Source of the DNA: Isoetes taiwanensis
Taxonomy: Eukaryota; Streptophyta; Lycopodiopsida; Isoetales; Isoetaceae
NCBI GenBank assembly: GCA_021234155.1
Contig: JAJEKV010000014.1
Location: 5,907,563-5,971,562, forward strand
Direction of reading: 5' to 3'
Length of the DNA: 64,000 bases
Position numbers and translations under genes: made by a program. This document shows positions 12,715 to 23,790 of this stretch, piece after piece. Position 1 is the stretch's first letter. The number at the start of each line of letters is the position of its first letter. Below the pieces are notes generated by a model, which was not told the origin of the DNA, ran no database searches, and saw only the letters and a program-made list of their open reading frames with translations.

Positions 12715-13177
12715 AGCCCAGACACAAAAACGTGTGCTCTTATTCAATTTGTTATTTGAAATGATTCTACAGAAAGCAGTCATGTACATAGCAAAGAGAT
12801 TTCTCTGCTTCTTATATAATGTCAAATCAAGCTTAAGGCTTTTTTCATTTGGGAGAACAGACAAAGATCAACAAGCCCTAAAGAACTCCCTTTGTTTTCC
12901 TCTACCTTTACCTCTATTATATATGCAATCTGATAGGTCTTAGCATGGATTGCAAGGAATGCTTCTGATAGCAGAATTAATGACAAATGGAGCGCTGATG
13001 GAATCTACATGCTCAATTATAAATCTGCCCTATCATAGCATTTCTATGCTATAATAACAGATGTTGTATGGTGTTTGGCCATGGTATGCACACAATGATA
13101 TGCCTTATTACATATGCTTCGTTATCTTCTGTTATATCTATATATCTCTCTCTCCTAAATATGTTCAACAATGTGTG
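12715..13177 (+). repeat. 463 bp insert in satellite, copy 1
   Basis: Non-satellite DNA starting AGCCCAGACACAAAAACG, bounded by the 11 bp direct repeat TGCTACATATT (12704-12714 and 13178-13188), which in the satellite occurs only once at this point. It recurs at 18663-19147 and 23327-23790. The direct repeat resembles a target-site duplication. However, the third copy runs on into unique DNA, so the insert may instead be a piece of a neighbouring locus pulled into the array. No protein is recognised. Confidence 0.75.
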
Positions 13178-13558
13178 TGCTACATATTCTAAACAAGGTG
13201 CACCCTGGACTACCACGGTCGTTGGATTCGTCAATCCTACGACCCAGATCGTATGTTGGGGCCTCTGGGCACCTCTCGTTTCGCTTATAGTTATTTATCA
13301 TTGGAGGCGCCTATGATTTTGAAATATGAAATACGATTTCGCCTAAGGTTTTGAGGGAATATCGAACCTCTATACGGCTTTGCCTAAGATTTACAATATG
13401 AAATATGGGGATTCGAACCTCTACCAAAATAACTCAATGTCCTAATAAAACTATTTTAACCAATGTACCCAGTGAGCTAATGTGATTATTTTTTATCTTG
13501 AATATATGTTTTTTTTTATAACAACCTATTCAATTGTTTTAGGGATAAATAGTCTATG
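13178..13558 (+). repeat. Satellite block 3 (one unit)
   Basis: Most of one satellite unit, from TGCTACATATTCTAAAC to GATAAATAGTCTATG, where a TIR transposon interrupts it. Confidence 0.9.
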
Positions 13559-16500
13559 AACAAGGTTGCATATGAAACGGGAGCAAATCATTGAAACGGG
13601 AGTAAAAGGAATATTCCTCAAAGATTCCCTTTTTTTTCAAATAAAGGGCTAAAATGAAGAAGTTAAAAAAAAGGGGGCATAAAATTGTATTTTGACCCCC
13701 CCCCCCCCAAAGTAGCCCTTTTTTTGTGCGAAAAGAGAATTGTCAGTGTCAAAGTGACACTTTTCAACCAATTAGAATTTTCCCCAAGTATGTTTTTTGA
13801 AACCACTCCTGTTTTAAGAGAACATAACATTTAATCGAAAATAGAAGTGAAGTAGTAACTGGCATTGTAGTATATTAAAAAATTGAAGATAAAATCTTGA
13901 TATTCAAATGCTAAATTTACAGTACTTTTAAAATACTCAGTTATATACAAAAGTGCGAGGAGTGATGAGAGAAGGATCGAGCACAAAAAACAAAAATTAG
14001 GGTTCCTTGATCCAAAAGGGCCAACAAATATCCAGTTTTCCATGTGTCTTAGAAATTAGCAAATTTCTTTTGTTTAAATAGCAAAGATGTAGCGAAAAAG
14101 GTATATTGTGTTCAAACACAAGAAACCCTTTTTGTATTCTGGAATACACTTGCTATTCCGGAATAGCACAATGAAAAAAAATATCAAACCTTTTTTGTAT
14201 TCCGGAATACATATTCTATTCTGGAATATCAAAAGGGAAATGCAAAGCAATCAACTATGTTTTTTGGCATTTTCTATTTATTTCAATGACCTTGCAATTT
14301 TTTTTTATTTTCGTAGGGCTAGAGGATCATGGTTTGAAATAATAAAGGAGCTTTTTTGTTTGCTTTCTAAGAACTAGGGATACTGGAATGTGGTTTGAAA
14401 TAATAAAAGGAGCTTTCTTGTTTGTTTTGTAAGAACTAGGGATACTGGAATGTGGTGCAAAATGATAAGAGGGAAATGTATTCCGGAATACACTTTGTAT
14501 TCCGGAATACGTTTTGGTGTTTTTTTTTACGCTTTTGCCTCTCACGGCGATCTTTTTTTTCAGACCTCTGGCTACAATTTCACAGTCGAGATGGCCATGG
14601 CATTGGTGCTGGCTACAAGTTAAGCCATGGCTAGATCGATCGTGCTAGTTTAGGGTTTTCACCGGTTTAGTTTGTCTTTGGGATGCGGGATCGGGGATAT
14701 GGCTATAAGGGCGTTTTGGGCGTGAGTCGATGGTTTAGAATCCGCCCCCCAACTGGGCTTCTTGGCAATCAAGGTTGGACTTTTCTTCCCTTTTCCATCA
14801 TTAATTTTTTTGCGGAGTTTGTTGCTAATTTGATCCGTGAAAGTTAAACAATCTCCATTTGCGGTCTTTTGATCGAGTTTTTATCCGGACTTGTAGATTC
14901 TTATCACGGATCTTTTTCGTTTTCCCTTTGTTTGTGTTTCTAGCCCGGTTTCAGCAGCATTTGCCTCCCTTCCCCTTCCCCTTCATTTTCTCAATGATTC
15001 AATTCATTTTACTTTTATTATGATTTTTTCTTTCCCTCCCTTGTGTGCCGATTTTAAAATTGGGGTTTTCGTAGCTTCAACATTGTTAGATATTTTCCAA
15101 GATGATTTTTAACGATCCCTTGATTTCTGCTTTCGGTTTTTCTATATTTTGCGAAGGTGTTATTAACGATCCCTTAATTTTGATCTGTTAAATTTTCCAA
15201 TAATTTTGTCTGCTGTTTTGTTTCAACTATCGATTGTCTATGTTGATTGTTTTGAGTTGGATGTGTATGTGCTTGTGTGCGAGGTCTGTATACATCTCAA
15301 ATCGTGTTCATGGCAGACGTGGACATTCAGCTACCTGGCGCTTATGGTATGCCTTTTATTGATTGTGTTATTGGCATGCTAGTTATGCATGATTGTTTGT
15401 GGCAGATCCATTTGCTGAGACAAATATTGACGATACAGGAGCGGGGTCTAACGACTACATTCATGTGCGTGTCCAGAAGCATAATGGAAGAAAGAGCTTG
15501 ACACATGTTTGCACTCCTTTTCTATCCCAATTGCTTGTTTACATGCACTATATCTAAAGCCACATTATCTACTTAAAGACATCTTAGTTCATGTCAAGTG
15601 TAAGATCTGGCAGAACTCGCTATCTTAATGATTGATGTCAACAGGTTCATGTACTGCCTTGCAACTGCAGGAGACTTAGATCTTTGGTGGCGTTCTTGCA
15701 ATTTCTTGCAAAAGATATGATCACTGAGTCAGAACCTCAATTCTTCAATCGCAACATCATAATTGTGGACTGTAGTCTCTACCAACACCGACCTATCAAC
15801 GAAACGTGACAGATCATTGCATCTACAAAAATTTAAAGCTACTTATGAACATCTCTCTTGAGTTTCACCCCTTCAATATCCAACGCTTTTACAAAGATTG
15901 TGTCTACACATAAATACATATAAAAGTACATCTCTAGACAAATCATATAATGTAACAAAAATCATATAACCCAACAACAAGTTCCTAAACACTACCACAA
16001 ACTTCCAACACGGAGTCACTACATTGCACCTTTATCTAGTACATCACAAGTATGTACTCCACTAACTTGACTTATCAAGCTGTCTAATGACTTCTTTCTT
16101 GCTTTCTTTACCCTTTCCTCATATTCACTTACTACAATCGGAAACTTAAGCGTGCTCTAAACTTTAACACATAGGCAACATGTTGTTCTGGAATACACGT
16201 TTGATTTCTTAGAAAGCAAAAGACACTTTTGCTTTCTTAGGAAAGTAAAAGTGTATTCTGGAATACACTTTTGCTTTCTCTGAATATCCAAAGTGTGTTC
16301 TGGAATACATGTTTGTTTTTTAGAAAAGCAAAAGTGTATTCCAGAATACATTTTTGTTTTTACATTTTTTGTCTTATGTGTCATGGTGTTCATTTGTTTA
16401 CTTAATTATTTTCTTCTTTTTTATTCAGCCAAAAGAACGTCAAAATATGTCACACATGTTTGATGGAACAACTAAACGTGGAGACTTGGGACAGAGACCC

Positions 16501-16851
16501 AGTTGTAACGTTTAACGAGCGTATTGTTCCAACCCACCAAATTTTGAGGGTGCCAAATTGATGTACTGAAAAAATTTAAAGAAATAATAATTATTTTTTC
16601 TTCTCTATTTTGATGTTTTTGATATCTCACTTTCAGAGATTATGTAATTTTTGCCATTTTTAAGGTGTTTCTTTGCAAAAAATAAACTTGACACTTAATG
16701 AGGAGCCAAAATGAGGGAGGAAAAAAAACTGAACATTTTCAAATTCTCAAGTTTATCCAAAAAAAGCTAATTTTAAGAGCATAGTGTTTTTTTAAAGGGA
16801 ATCTTTGAAATGGGAGTTCTGCAACACTCCCGTTTAATTTGCAACCTTGTT
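13559..16851 (+). mobile_element. 3.3 kb TIR transposon with captured eIF1 fragment, copy 1
   Basis: The ends are inverted repeats beginning AACAAGGTTGCA, followed by the imperfectly matched AT.AAACGGGAG; weaker inverted similarity (AAAGATTCCCTTT..) continues inwards. The satellite sequence GTCTATGGTTTCGGG is split, leaving TATG on both sides (13555-13558 and 16852-16855), which looks like a 4 bp target-site duplication. Inside, palindromes of the type GTATTCCGGAATAC cluster near both ends (14130-14230, 14478-14510, 16180-16350). The middle carries an eIF1 gene fragment. No transposase is recognised, so it is probably non-autonomous, a pack-type element. The superfamily is unclear: the long TIRs and gene capture recall Mutator-like elements, but those normally make 9-11 bp duplications. 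Confidence 0.82.
15310..15503 (+). pseudogene. Captured eIF1 (SUI1) gene fragment, copy 1
   Basis: Exon 1 (15310-15346) reads MADVDIQLPGAY. A 59 bp GT-AG intron follows (15347-15405; donor GGTATGCC, acceptor GTGGCAG). Exon 2 starts at 15406 and reads DPFAETNIDDTGAGSNDY then IHVRVQKHNGRKSLT. This matches the N-terminal half of plant eIF1, the 40S-bound factor that controls start-codon choice (family features: N-terminal D.QLP..DPFA, GAG, then IR.QQRNGRKSLT). Full eIF1 is about 113 aa; only about 45 aa are present, and the core fold after KSLT is missing. The sequence upstream (about 14540-15309) looks like a plant leader and may have been captured with it. Inside a TIR element it is a captured fragment, not the working gene. 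Confidence 0.88.
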
Positions 16852-18662
16852 TATGGTTTCGGGAATTGTTATTTTTACATCCATATCAAATCCCCCTGGA
16901 ACCCCCTGTTATTTTGCTACATATTCTAAACGAGGTGCACCCTGGACTACCACAGTCGTCGGATCCGTCGATCCTACGACCTAGATCGTATATTGGGGCC
17001 TCTGGGCACCTCTCGTTTCGCTTATAGTCATTTATGATTGGAGGCGCCTATGATTTTGAAATATAAAATACGATTTCGCCTAAGTTTTCAAGGGAATATC
17101 GAACCTCTATACGGCTTTGCCTAAGATTTACAATATGAAATAAGGGGATTCGAACCTCTACCAAAATAACTCAATGTCTTAATAAGACTACTTTAACCAA
17201 TGTACCCAGCGAACTAATGTGATTATTCTTTATCTTGAATCTATGTTTTTTTTATAACAACCTATTCAATTGTTTTAGGGATAAATAGTCTATGGTTTCT
17301 GGAATTGTTATTTTTACATCCATATCAAATCCCCTGGAACCCCCTGTTATTTTGCTACATATTCTAAACGAGGTGCACCCTGGACTACCACAGTCGTTGG
17401 ATTCGTCGATCTTACGACCCAGATCATATGTTGGGGCCTCTGGGCACCTCTCGTTTCGCTTATAGTCATTTATGATTGGAGGCGCCTATGATTTTGAAAT
17501 ATGAAATACGATTTTGCCTAAGGTTTTGAGGGAATATCAAACCTCTATACGGCTTTGCCTAAGATTTACAATATAAAATATGGGAATTCGAACCTCTACC
17601 AAAATAACTCAATGTCCTAATAAAACTACTTTAATCAATGTACCTAGTGAGCTGATGTGATTATTTTTTATCTTGAATCTATGTTTTTTGTTATAACAAC
17701 CTATTCAATTGTTTTAGGGATAAATAGTCTATGGTTTCGGGAATTGCTATTTTTACATCTATATCAAATCCCCCTGGAACCCCCTGTTATTTTGCTACAT
17801 ATTCTAAAGGAGGTGCACCATGGACTACCACAGTCGTTGGATTCGTCGATCCTACGACCCAGATCGTATGTTGGGGCCTCTAGGCACCTCATTTATAATT
17901 GGAGGCGCCTATGATTTTGAAATATGAAATACGATTTCGCCTAAGGTTTTGAGGGAATATCGAATCTCTATATGGCTTTGCCTAAGATTTACAATATGAA
18001 ATATGGGGATTCGAACCTCTACCAAAAAAACTCAATGTCCTAATAAGACTACTTTAACCAATGTACCCAATGAGCTAATGTGATTATTGTTTATTTTGAA
18101 TCTATATTTTTTTTTATAACAACCTATTCAATTGTTTTAAGGATAAATAGTCTATGGTTTCGGGAATTGTTATTTTTACATCCATATCAAATCCCCCTGG
18201 AACCACATGTTATTTTGCTACATATTCTAAACGAGGTGCACCCTGACTACCACAGTCGTCGGATTCGTCGATCCTACGACCCAGATCGTATGTTAAGGCC
18301 TCTGGGCACCTCTCGTTTCGCTTATAGTCATTTTTGGAGGCGCCTATGATTTTGAAATATGAAATACAATTTCGCCTAAGTTTTTAAGGGAATATCGAAC
18401 CTCTATACGGCTTTGCCTAAGATTTACAATATGAAATAAGGGGATTCGAACCTCTACCAAAATAACTCAATGTCCTAATAAGACTACTTTAATCAATGTA
18501 CCCAGTGAGCTAATGTGATTATTTTTTATCTTGAATCTATGTTTTTTTTTTATAACAACCTATTCAATTGTTTTAGGGATAAATAGTCTATGGTTTTGGG
18601 AATTGTTATTTTTACATCCATATCAAATCCCCTTGGAACCCCCTGTTATTTTGCTACATATT
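16852..18662 (+). repeat. Satellite block 4
   Basis: About four units in the same order of variants as 10.9-12.7 kb, offset by about 5.96 kb, supporting duplication of the whole block. It ends at TGCTACATATT (18652-18662), where the second copy of the 463 bp insert starts. Confidence 0.9.
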
Positions 18663-19147
18663 AGCCCAGATACAAAAACGTGTGCTCTTATTCAATTTGT
18701 TATTTGAAATGATTCTACAGAAAGCAGTCATGTACATAGCAAAGAGATTTCTCTACGATAAAATCATATTCTATTCTATTCTTATATAATGTCAAATCAA
18801 GCTTAAGGCTTTTTTCATTTGGGAGAACAGACAAAGATCAACAAGCCCTAAAGAACTCCCTTTGTTTTCCTCTGCCTTTACCTCTATTATATATGGAATC
18901 TGATAGGTCTTAGCATGGATTGCAAGGAATGCTTCTGATAGCAGAATTAATGACAAATGGAGCTCTGATGGAATCTACATGCTCAATTATAAATCTGCCC
19001 TATCATAGCATTTCTATGCTATAATGATAGATGTTGTATGGTGTTTGGCCATGGTATGCACACAATGATATGCCTTATTACATATGCTTCGTTATCTTCT
19101 GTTATATCTATATATCTCTCTCTCCTAAATATGTTCAACAATGTGTG
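18663..19147 (+). repeat. Satellite insert, copy 2 (485 bp)
   Basis: Near-identical to 12715-13177, with an extra ACGATAAAATCATATTCTAT-like stretch near 18755-18780. It is again bounded by TGCTACATATT (18652-18662 and 19148-19158). Confidence 0.8.
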
Positions 19148-19526
19148 TGCTACATATTCTAAACAAGGTGCACCCTGGACTACCACAGTCGTTGGATTCG
19201 TCAATCCTACGACCCAGATCGTATGTTGGGGCCTCTGGGCACCTCTCGTTTCGCTTATAGTTATTTATCATTGGAGGCGCCTATGATTTTGAAATATGAA
19301 ATACGATTTCGCCTAAGGTTTTGAGAGAATCGAACATCTATACGGCTTTGCCTAAGATTTACAATATGAAATATGGGGATTCGAACCTCTACCAAAATAA
19401 CTCAATGTCCTAATAAAACTATTTTAACCAATGTACCCAGTGAGCTAATGTGATTATTTTTTATCTTGAATCTATGTTTTTTTTTATAACAACCTATTCA
19501 ATTGTTTTAGGGATAAATAGTCTATG
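19148..19526 (+). repeat. Satellite block 5 (one unit)
   Basis: Duplicate of 13178-13558, ending at GTCTATG before the second TIR transposon. Confidence 0.9.
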
Positions 19527-22500
19527 AACAAGGTTGCATATGAAACGGGAGCAAATCATTGAAACGGGAGTAAAAGGAATATTCCTCAAAGATTCCCTTT
19601 TTTTTCAAATAAAGGGCTAAAATGAAGAAGTTAAAAAAAAAAGGGGCATAAAATTGTATTTTGACCCCCCCAAAGTAGGCCTTTTTTTTTGTGCGAAAAG
19701 AGAATTGTCAGTGTCAAAGTGACACTTTTCAACCAATTAGAATTTTCCCCAAGTATGTTTTTTGAAACCACTCCTGTTTTAAGAGAACATAACATTTAAT
19801 CGAAAATAGAAGTGAAGTAGTAACTGGCATTGTAGTATATTAAAAAATTGAAGATAAAATCTTGATATTCAAATGCTAAATTTACAGTACTTTTAAAATA
19901 CTCAGTTATATACAAAAGTGCGAGGAGTGATGAGAGAAGGATCGAGCACAAAAAACAAAAATTAGGGTTCCTTGATCCAAAAGGGCCAACAAATATCCAG
20001 TTTTCCATGTGTCTTAGAAATTAGCAAATTTCTTTTGTTTAAATAGCGAAGATGTAGCGAAAAAGGTATACTGTGTTCAAACACAAGAAACCCTTTTTGT
20101 ATTCTGGAATACACTTGCTATTCCGGAATAGCACAATGAAAAAAAATATCAAACCTTTTTTGTATTCCGGAATACATATTCTATTCTGGAATATCAAAAG
20201 GGAAATGCAAAGCAACATCAACTATGTTTTTTGGCATTTTCTATTTATTTCAATGACCTTGCAATTTTTTTTTATTTTCGTAGGGCTAGAGGATCATGGT
20301 TTGAAATAATAAAGGAGCTTTTTTGTTTGCTTTCTAAGAACTAGGGATACTGGAATGTGGTTTGAAATAATAAAAGGAGCTTTCTTGTTTGTTTTGTAAG
20401 AACTAGGGATACTGGAATGTGGTGCAAAATGATAAGAGGGAAATGTATTCCGGAATACACTTTGTATTCCGGAATACGTTTTGGTGTTTTTTTTTTCTGC
20501 TTTGCCTCACGGCGATCTTTTTTTTCAGACCTCTGGCTACAATTTCACAGTCGAGATGGCCATGGCATTGGTGCTGGCTACAAGTTAAGCCATGGCGCTA
20601 GATCGTTTGTGCTAGTTTAGGGTTTTCACCAGTTTAGTTTGTGCTGGGATCTGGGATCAGGGATATGGCTATAAGGGCGTTTGGGCGTGAGTCGATGGTT
20701 TAGAATCCGCCCCCTTCACAACGGGCTTCTTGGCAATCCAAGGTTCGGACTTTTCTTCCCTTTTTCCATCATTAATTTTTGCTGGAGTTTGTTGCTAATT
20801 TGATCCGCTGAAAGTTAAACAATCTCCATTTCTGCAGGTCTTTTGATCGAGTTTTATCTGGACTTGTAGATTCTTATCTGGATCTTTTCGTTTTCCCTTT
20901 GTTTGTGTTTCTAGCTTCAGTTTCCAGCAGCATTTGCCTCCCCTTCCCCTTCCCCTTCATTTTCTCAATGATTCAATTCATTTCTGTTTCAGCGCAGATT
21001 TTTTCTTTCCCTCCCTTGTGTGCCGATTTTAAAATTGGGGTTTTCGTAGCTTCAACATTGTTAGATATTTTCCAAGATGATTTTTAACGATCCCTTGATT
21101 TCTGCTTTCGGTTTTTCTATATTTTGCGAAGGTGTTATTAACGATCCCTTAATTTTGATCTGTTAAATTTTCCAATAATTTTGTCTGCTGTTTTGTTTCA
21201 ACTATCGATTGTCTATGTTGATTGTTTTGAGTTGGATGTGTATGTGCTTGTGTGCGAGGTCTGTATACATCTCAAATCGTGTTCATGGCAGACGTGGACA
21301 TTCAGCTACCTGGCGCTTATGGTATGCCTTTTATTGATTGTGTTATTGGCATGATAGTTATGCATGATAGTTTGTGGCAGATCCATTTGCTGAGACAAAT
21401 ATTGACGATACAGGAGCGGGGTCTAACGACTACATTCATGTGCGTGTCCAGAAGCATAATGGAAGAAAGAGCTTGACACATGTTTGCACTCTTTTTCTAT
21501 CCCAATTGCTTGTTTACATGCACTATATCTAAAGCCACATTATCTATCTTAGTTCATGTCAAGTGTAAGATCTGGCAGAACTCGCTATCTTAATGATTGA
21601 TGTCAACAGGTTCATGTACTGCCTTGCAACTGCAGGAGACTTAGATCTTTGGTGGCGTTCTTAAAGATATGATCACTGAGTCAGAACCTCAATTCTTCAA
21701 TCGCAACATCATAATTGTGGACTGTAGTCTCTACCAACACCGACCTATCAACGAAACGTGACAGATCATTGCATCTACAAAAATTTGAAGCTACTTATGA
21801 ACATCTCTCTTGAGTTTCACCCCTTCAATATCCAACGCTTTTACAAAGATTGTGTCTACACATAAATACATATAAAGGTACATCTCTAGACAAATCATAT
21901 AATGTAACAAAAATCATATAACCCAACAACAAGTTCCTAAACACTACCACAAACTTCCAACACGGAGTCACTACATTGCACCTTTATCTAGTACATCACA
22001 AGTATGTACTCCACTAACTTGACTTATCAAGCTGTCTAATGACTTCTTTCTTGCTTTCTTTACCCTTTCCTCATATTCACTTACTACAATCGGAAACTTA
22101 AGCGTGCTCTAAACTTTAACACATAGGCAACATGTTGTTCTGTTATACACGTTTGATTTCTTAGAAAGCAAAAGACACTTTTGCTTTCTTAGGAAAGTAA
22201 AAGTGTATTCTGGAATACACTTTTGCCTTCTCTGAATATCCAAAGTGTGTTCTGGAATACATGTTTGTTTTTTAGAAAAGCAAAAGTGTATTCCAGAATA
22301 CATTTTTGTTTTTACATTTTTTGTCTTATGTGTCATGGTGTTCATTTGTTTACTTAATTATTTTCTTCTTTTTTATTCAGCCAAAAGAACGTCAAAATAT
22401 GTCACACATGTTTGATGGAACAACTAAACGTGGAGACTTGGGACAGAGACCCAGTTGTAACGTTTAACGAGCGTATTGTTCCAACCCACCAAATTTTGAG

Positions 22501-22813
22501 GGTGCCAAATTGATGTACTGAAAAAATTTAAAGAAATAATAATTATTTTTTCTTCTCTATTTTGATGTTTTTGATATCTCACTTTCAGAGATTATGTATT
22601 TATGTCTAATTTTTGCCATTTTTAAGGTGTTTCTTTGCAAAAAATAAACTTGACACTTAATGAGGAGCCAAAATGAGGGAGGAAAAAAAACTGAACATTT
22701 TCAAATTCTCAAGTTTATCCAAAAAAAGCTAATTTTAAGAGCATAGTGTTTTTTTAAAGGGAATCTTTGAAATGGGAGTTCTGCAACACTCCCGTTTAAT
22801 TTGCAACCTTGTT
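19527..22813 (+). mobile_element. 3.3 kb TIR transposon with eIF1 fragment, copy 2
   Basis: Same structure and target site as 13559-16851: AACAAGGTTGCA ends, TATG at 19523-19526 and 22814-22817, the same internal palindromes. It arose by segmental duplication, not by a second insertion, because the flanking satellite variants are duplicated too. Identity to copy 1 is very high except over about 20600-21000 (copy 1 14640-15040), where substitutions and small indels cluster. Confidence 0.82.
21285..21478 (+). pseudogene. Captured eIF1 (SUI1) gene fragment, copy 2
   Basis: Exon 21285-21321, intron 21322-21380, partial exon 2 from 21381. The coding sequence matches copy 1 over the part read; the intron differs at two bases (ATGATAGTT and GATAGTTTG). 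As in copy 1, only the N-terminal part of eIF1 is present, and there is no continuation into the core domain. Confidence 0.86.
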
Positions 22814-23326
22814 TATGGTTTCGGGAATTGTTATTTTTACATCCATATCAAATCCCCCTGGAACCCCCTGTTATTTTGCTACATATTCTAAACGAGGTGC
22901 ACCCTGGACTACCACAGTCGTCGGATCCGTCGATCCTACGACCTAGATTGTATATTGGAGCCTCTGGGCACCTCTCGTTTCGCTTATAGTCATTTATGAT
23001 TGGAGGCGCCTATGATTTTGAAATATGAAATACGATTTCGCCTAAGTTTTCAAGGGAATATCGAACCTCTATACGGCTTTGCCTAAGATTTACAATATGA
23101 AATAAGGGGATTCGAACCTCTACCAAAATAACTTAATGTCTTAATAAAACTACTTTAACCAATGTACCCAGCGAACTAATGTGATTATTTTTTATCTTGA
23201 ATCTATGTTTTTTTTATAACAACCTATTCAATTGTTTTAGGGATAAATAGTCTATGGTTTTGGGAATTGTTATTTTTACATCCATATCAAATCCCCTTGG
23301 AACCCCCTGTTATTTTGCTACATATT
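22814..23326 (+). repeat. Satellite block 6
   Basis: Just over one unit, ending at TGCTACATATT (23316-23326). This is the right-hand limit of the satellite. Confidence 0.9.
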
Positions 23327-23790
23327 AGCCCAGATACAAAAACGTGTGCTCTTATTCAATTTGTTATTTGAAATGATTCTACAGAAAGCAGTCATGTACA
23401 TAGCAAAGAGATTTCTCTGCCTCTTATATAATGTCAAATCAAGCTGAAGGCTTTTTCATTTGGGAGAACAGACAAAGATCAACAAGCCCTAAAGAACTCC
23501 CTTTGTTTTCCTCTGCCTTTAGCTCTATTATATATGGAATCTGATAGGTTTTAGCATGGATTGCAAGGAATGCTTCTGATAGCAGAATTAATGACAAATG
23601 AAGCTCTGATGGAATCTACATGCTCAACCATAAATCGGCCCTATCATAGCATTTCTATGCTATAATGACAGATGGTGTATGGTGTTTGGCCATGGTATGC
23701 ACACAATGACATGCCTTATTACATATGCTTCGTTATCTTCTGTTATATCTATATCTCTCTCTCTCCTAAATATGTTCAACAATTTGTGGG
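23327..23790 (+). repeat. Satellite insert, copy 3, running into unique DNA
   Basis: Homologous to the 463 bp insert up to TATGTTCAACAAT. After this the sequence continues TTGTGGGCTCTG into non-satellite DNA instead of TGTGCTACATATT. It may be the original locus from which the other two copies were taken. Confidence 0.75.

Noticed and set aside
16157..16393. 78-codon frame with CIPEYT/YSGIHF repeats (and its copy at 22109-22345)
   Set aside because: The peptide repeats are translations of the GTATTCCGGAATAC palindromes in several frames; no codon-level constraint is visible.
3837..23000. Recurring 60-89 codon frames in each satellite unit (types MVSGIVIFTSISNPPG... and MIIFYLESMFF...)
   Set aside because: They recur only because the units are near-identical. 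Their ends shift with small indels between units, two frames overlap, and no unit has transcription or domain evidence. They are satellite sequence, not a gene family.
3366..23326. CRISPR-like array
   Set aside because: The DNA is eukaryotic, units are about 440 bp with no unique spacers, and there are no cas genes.
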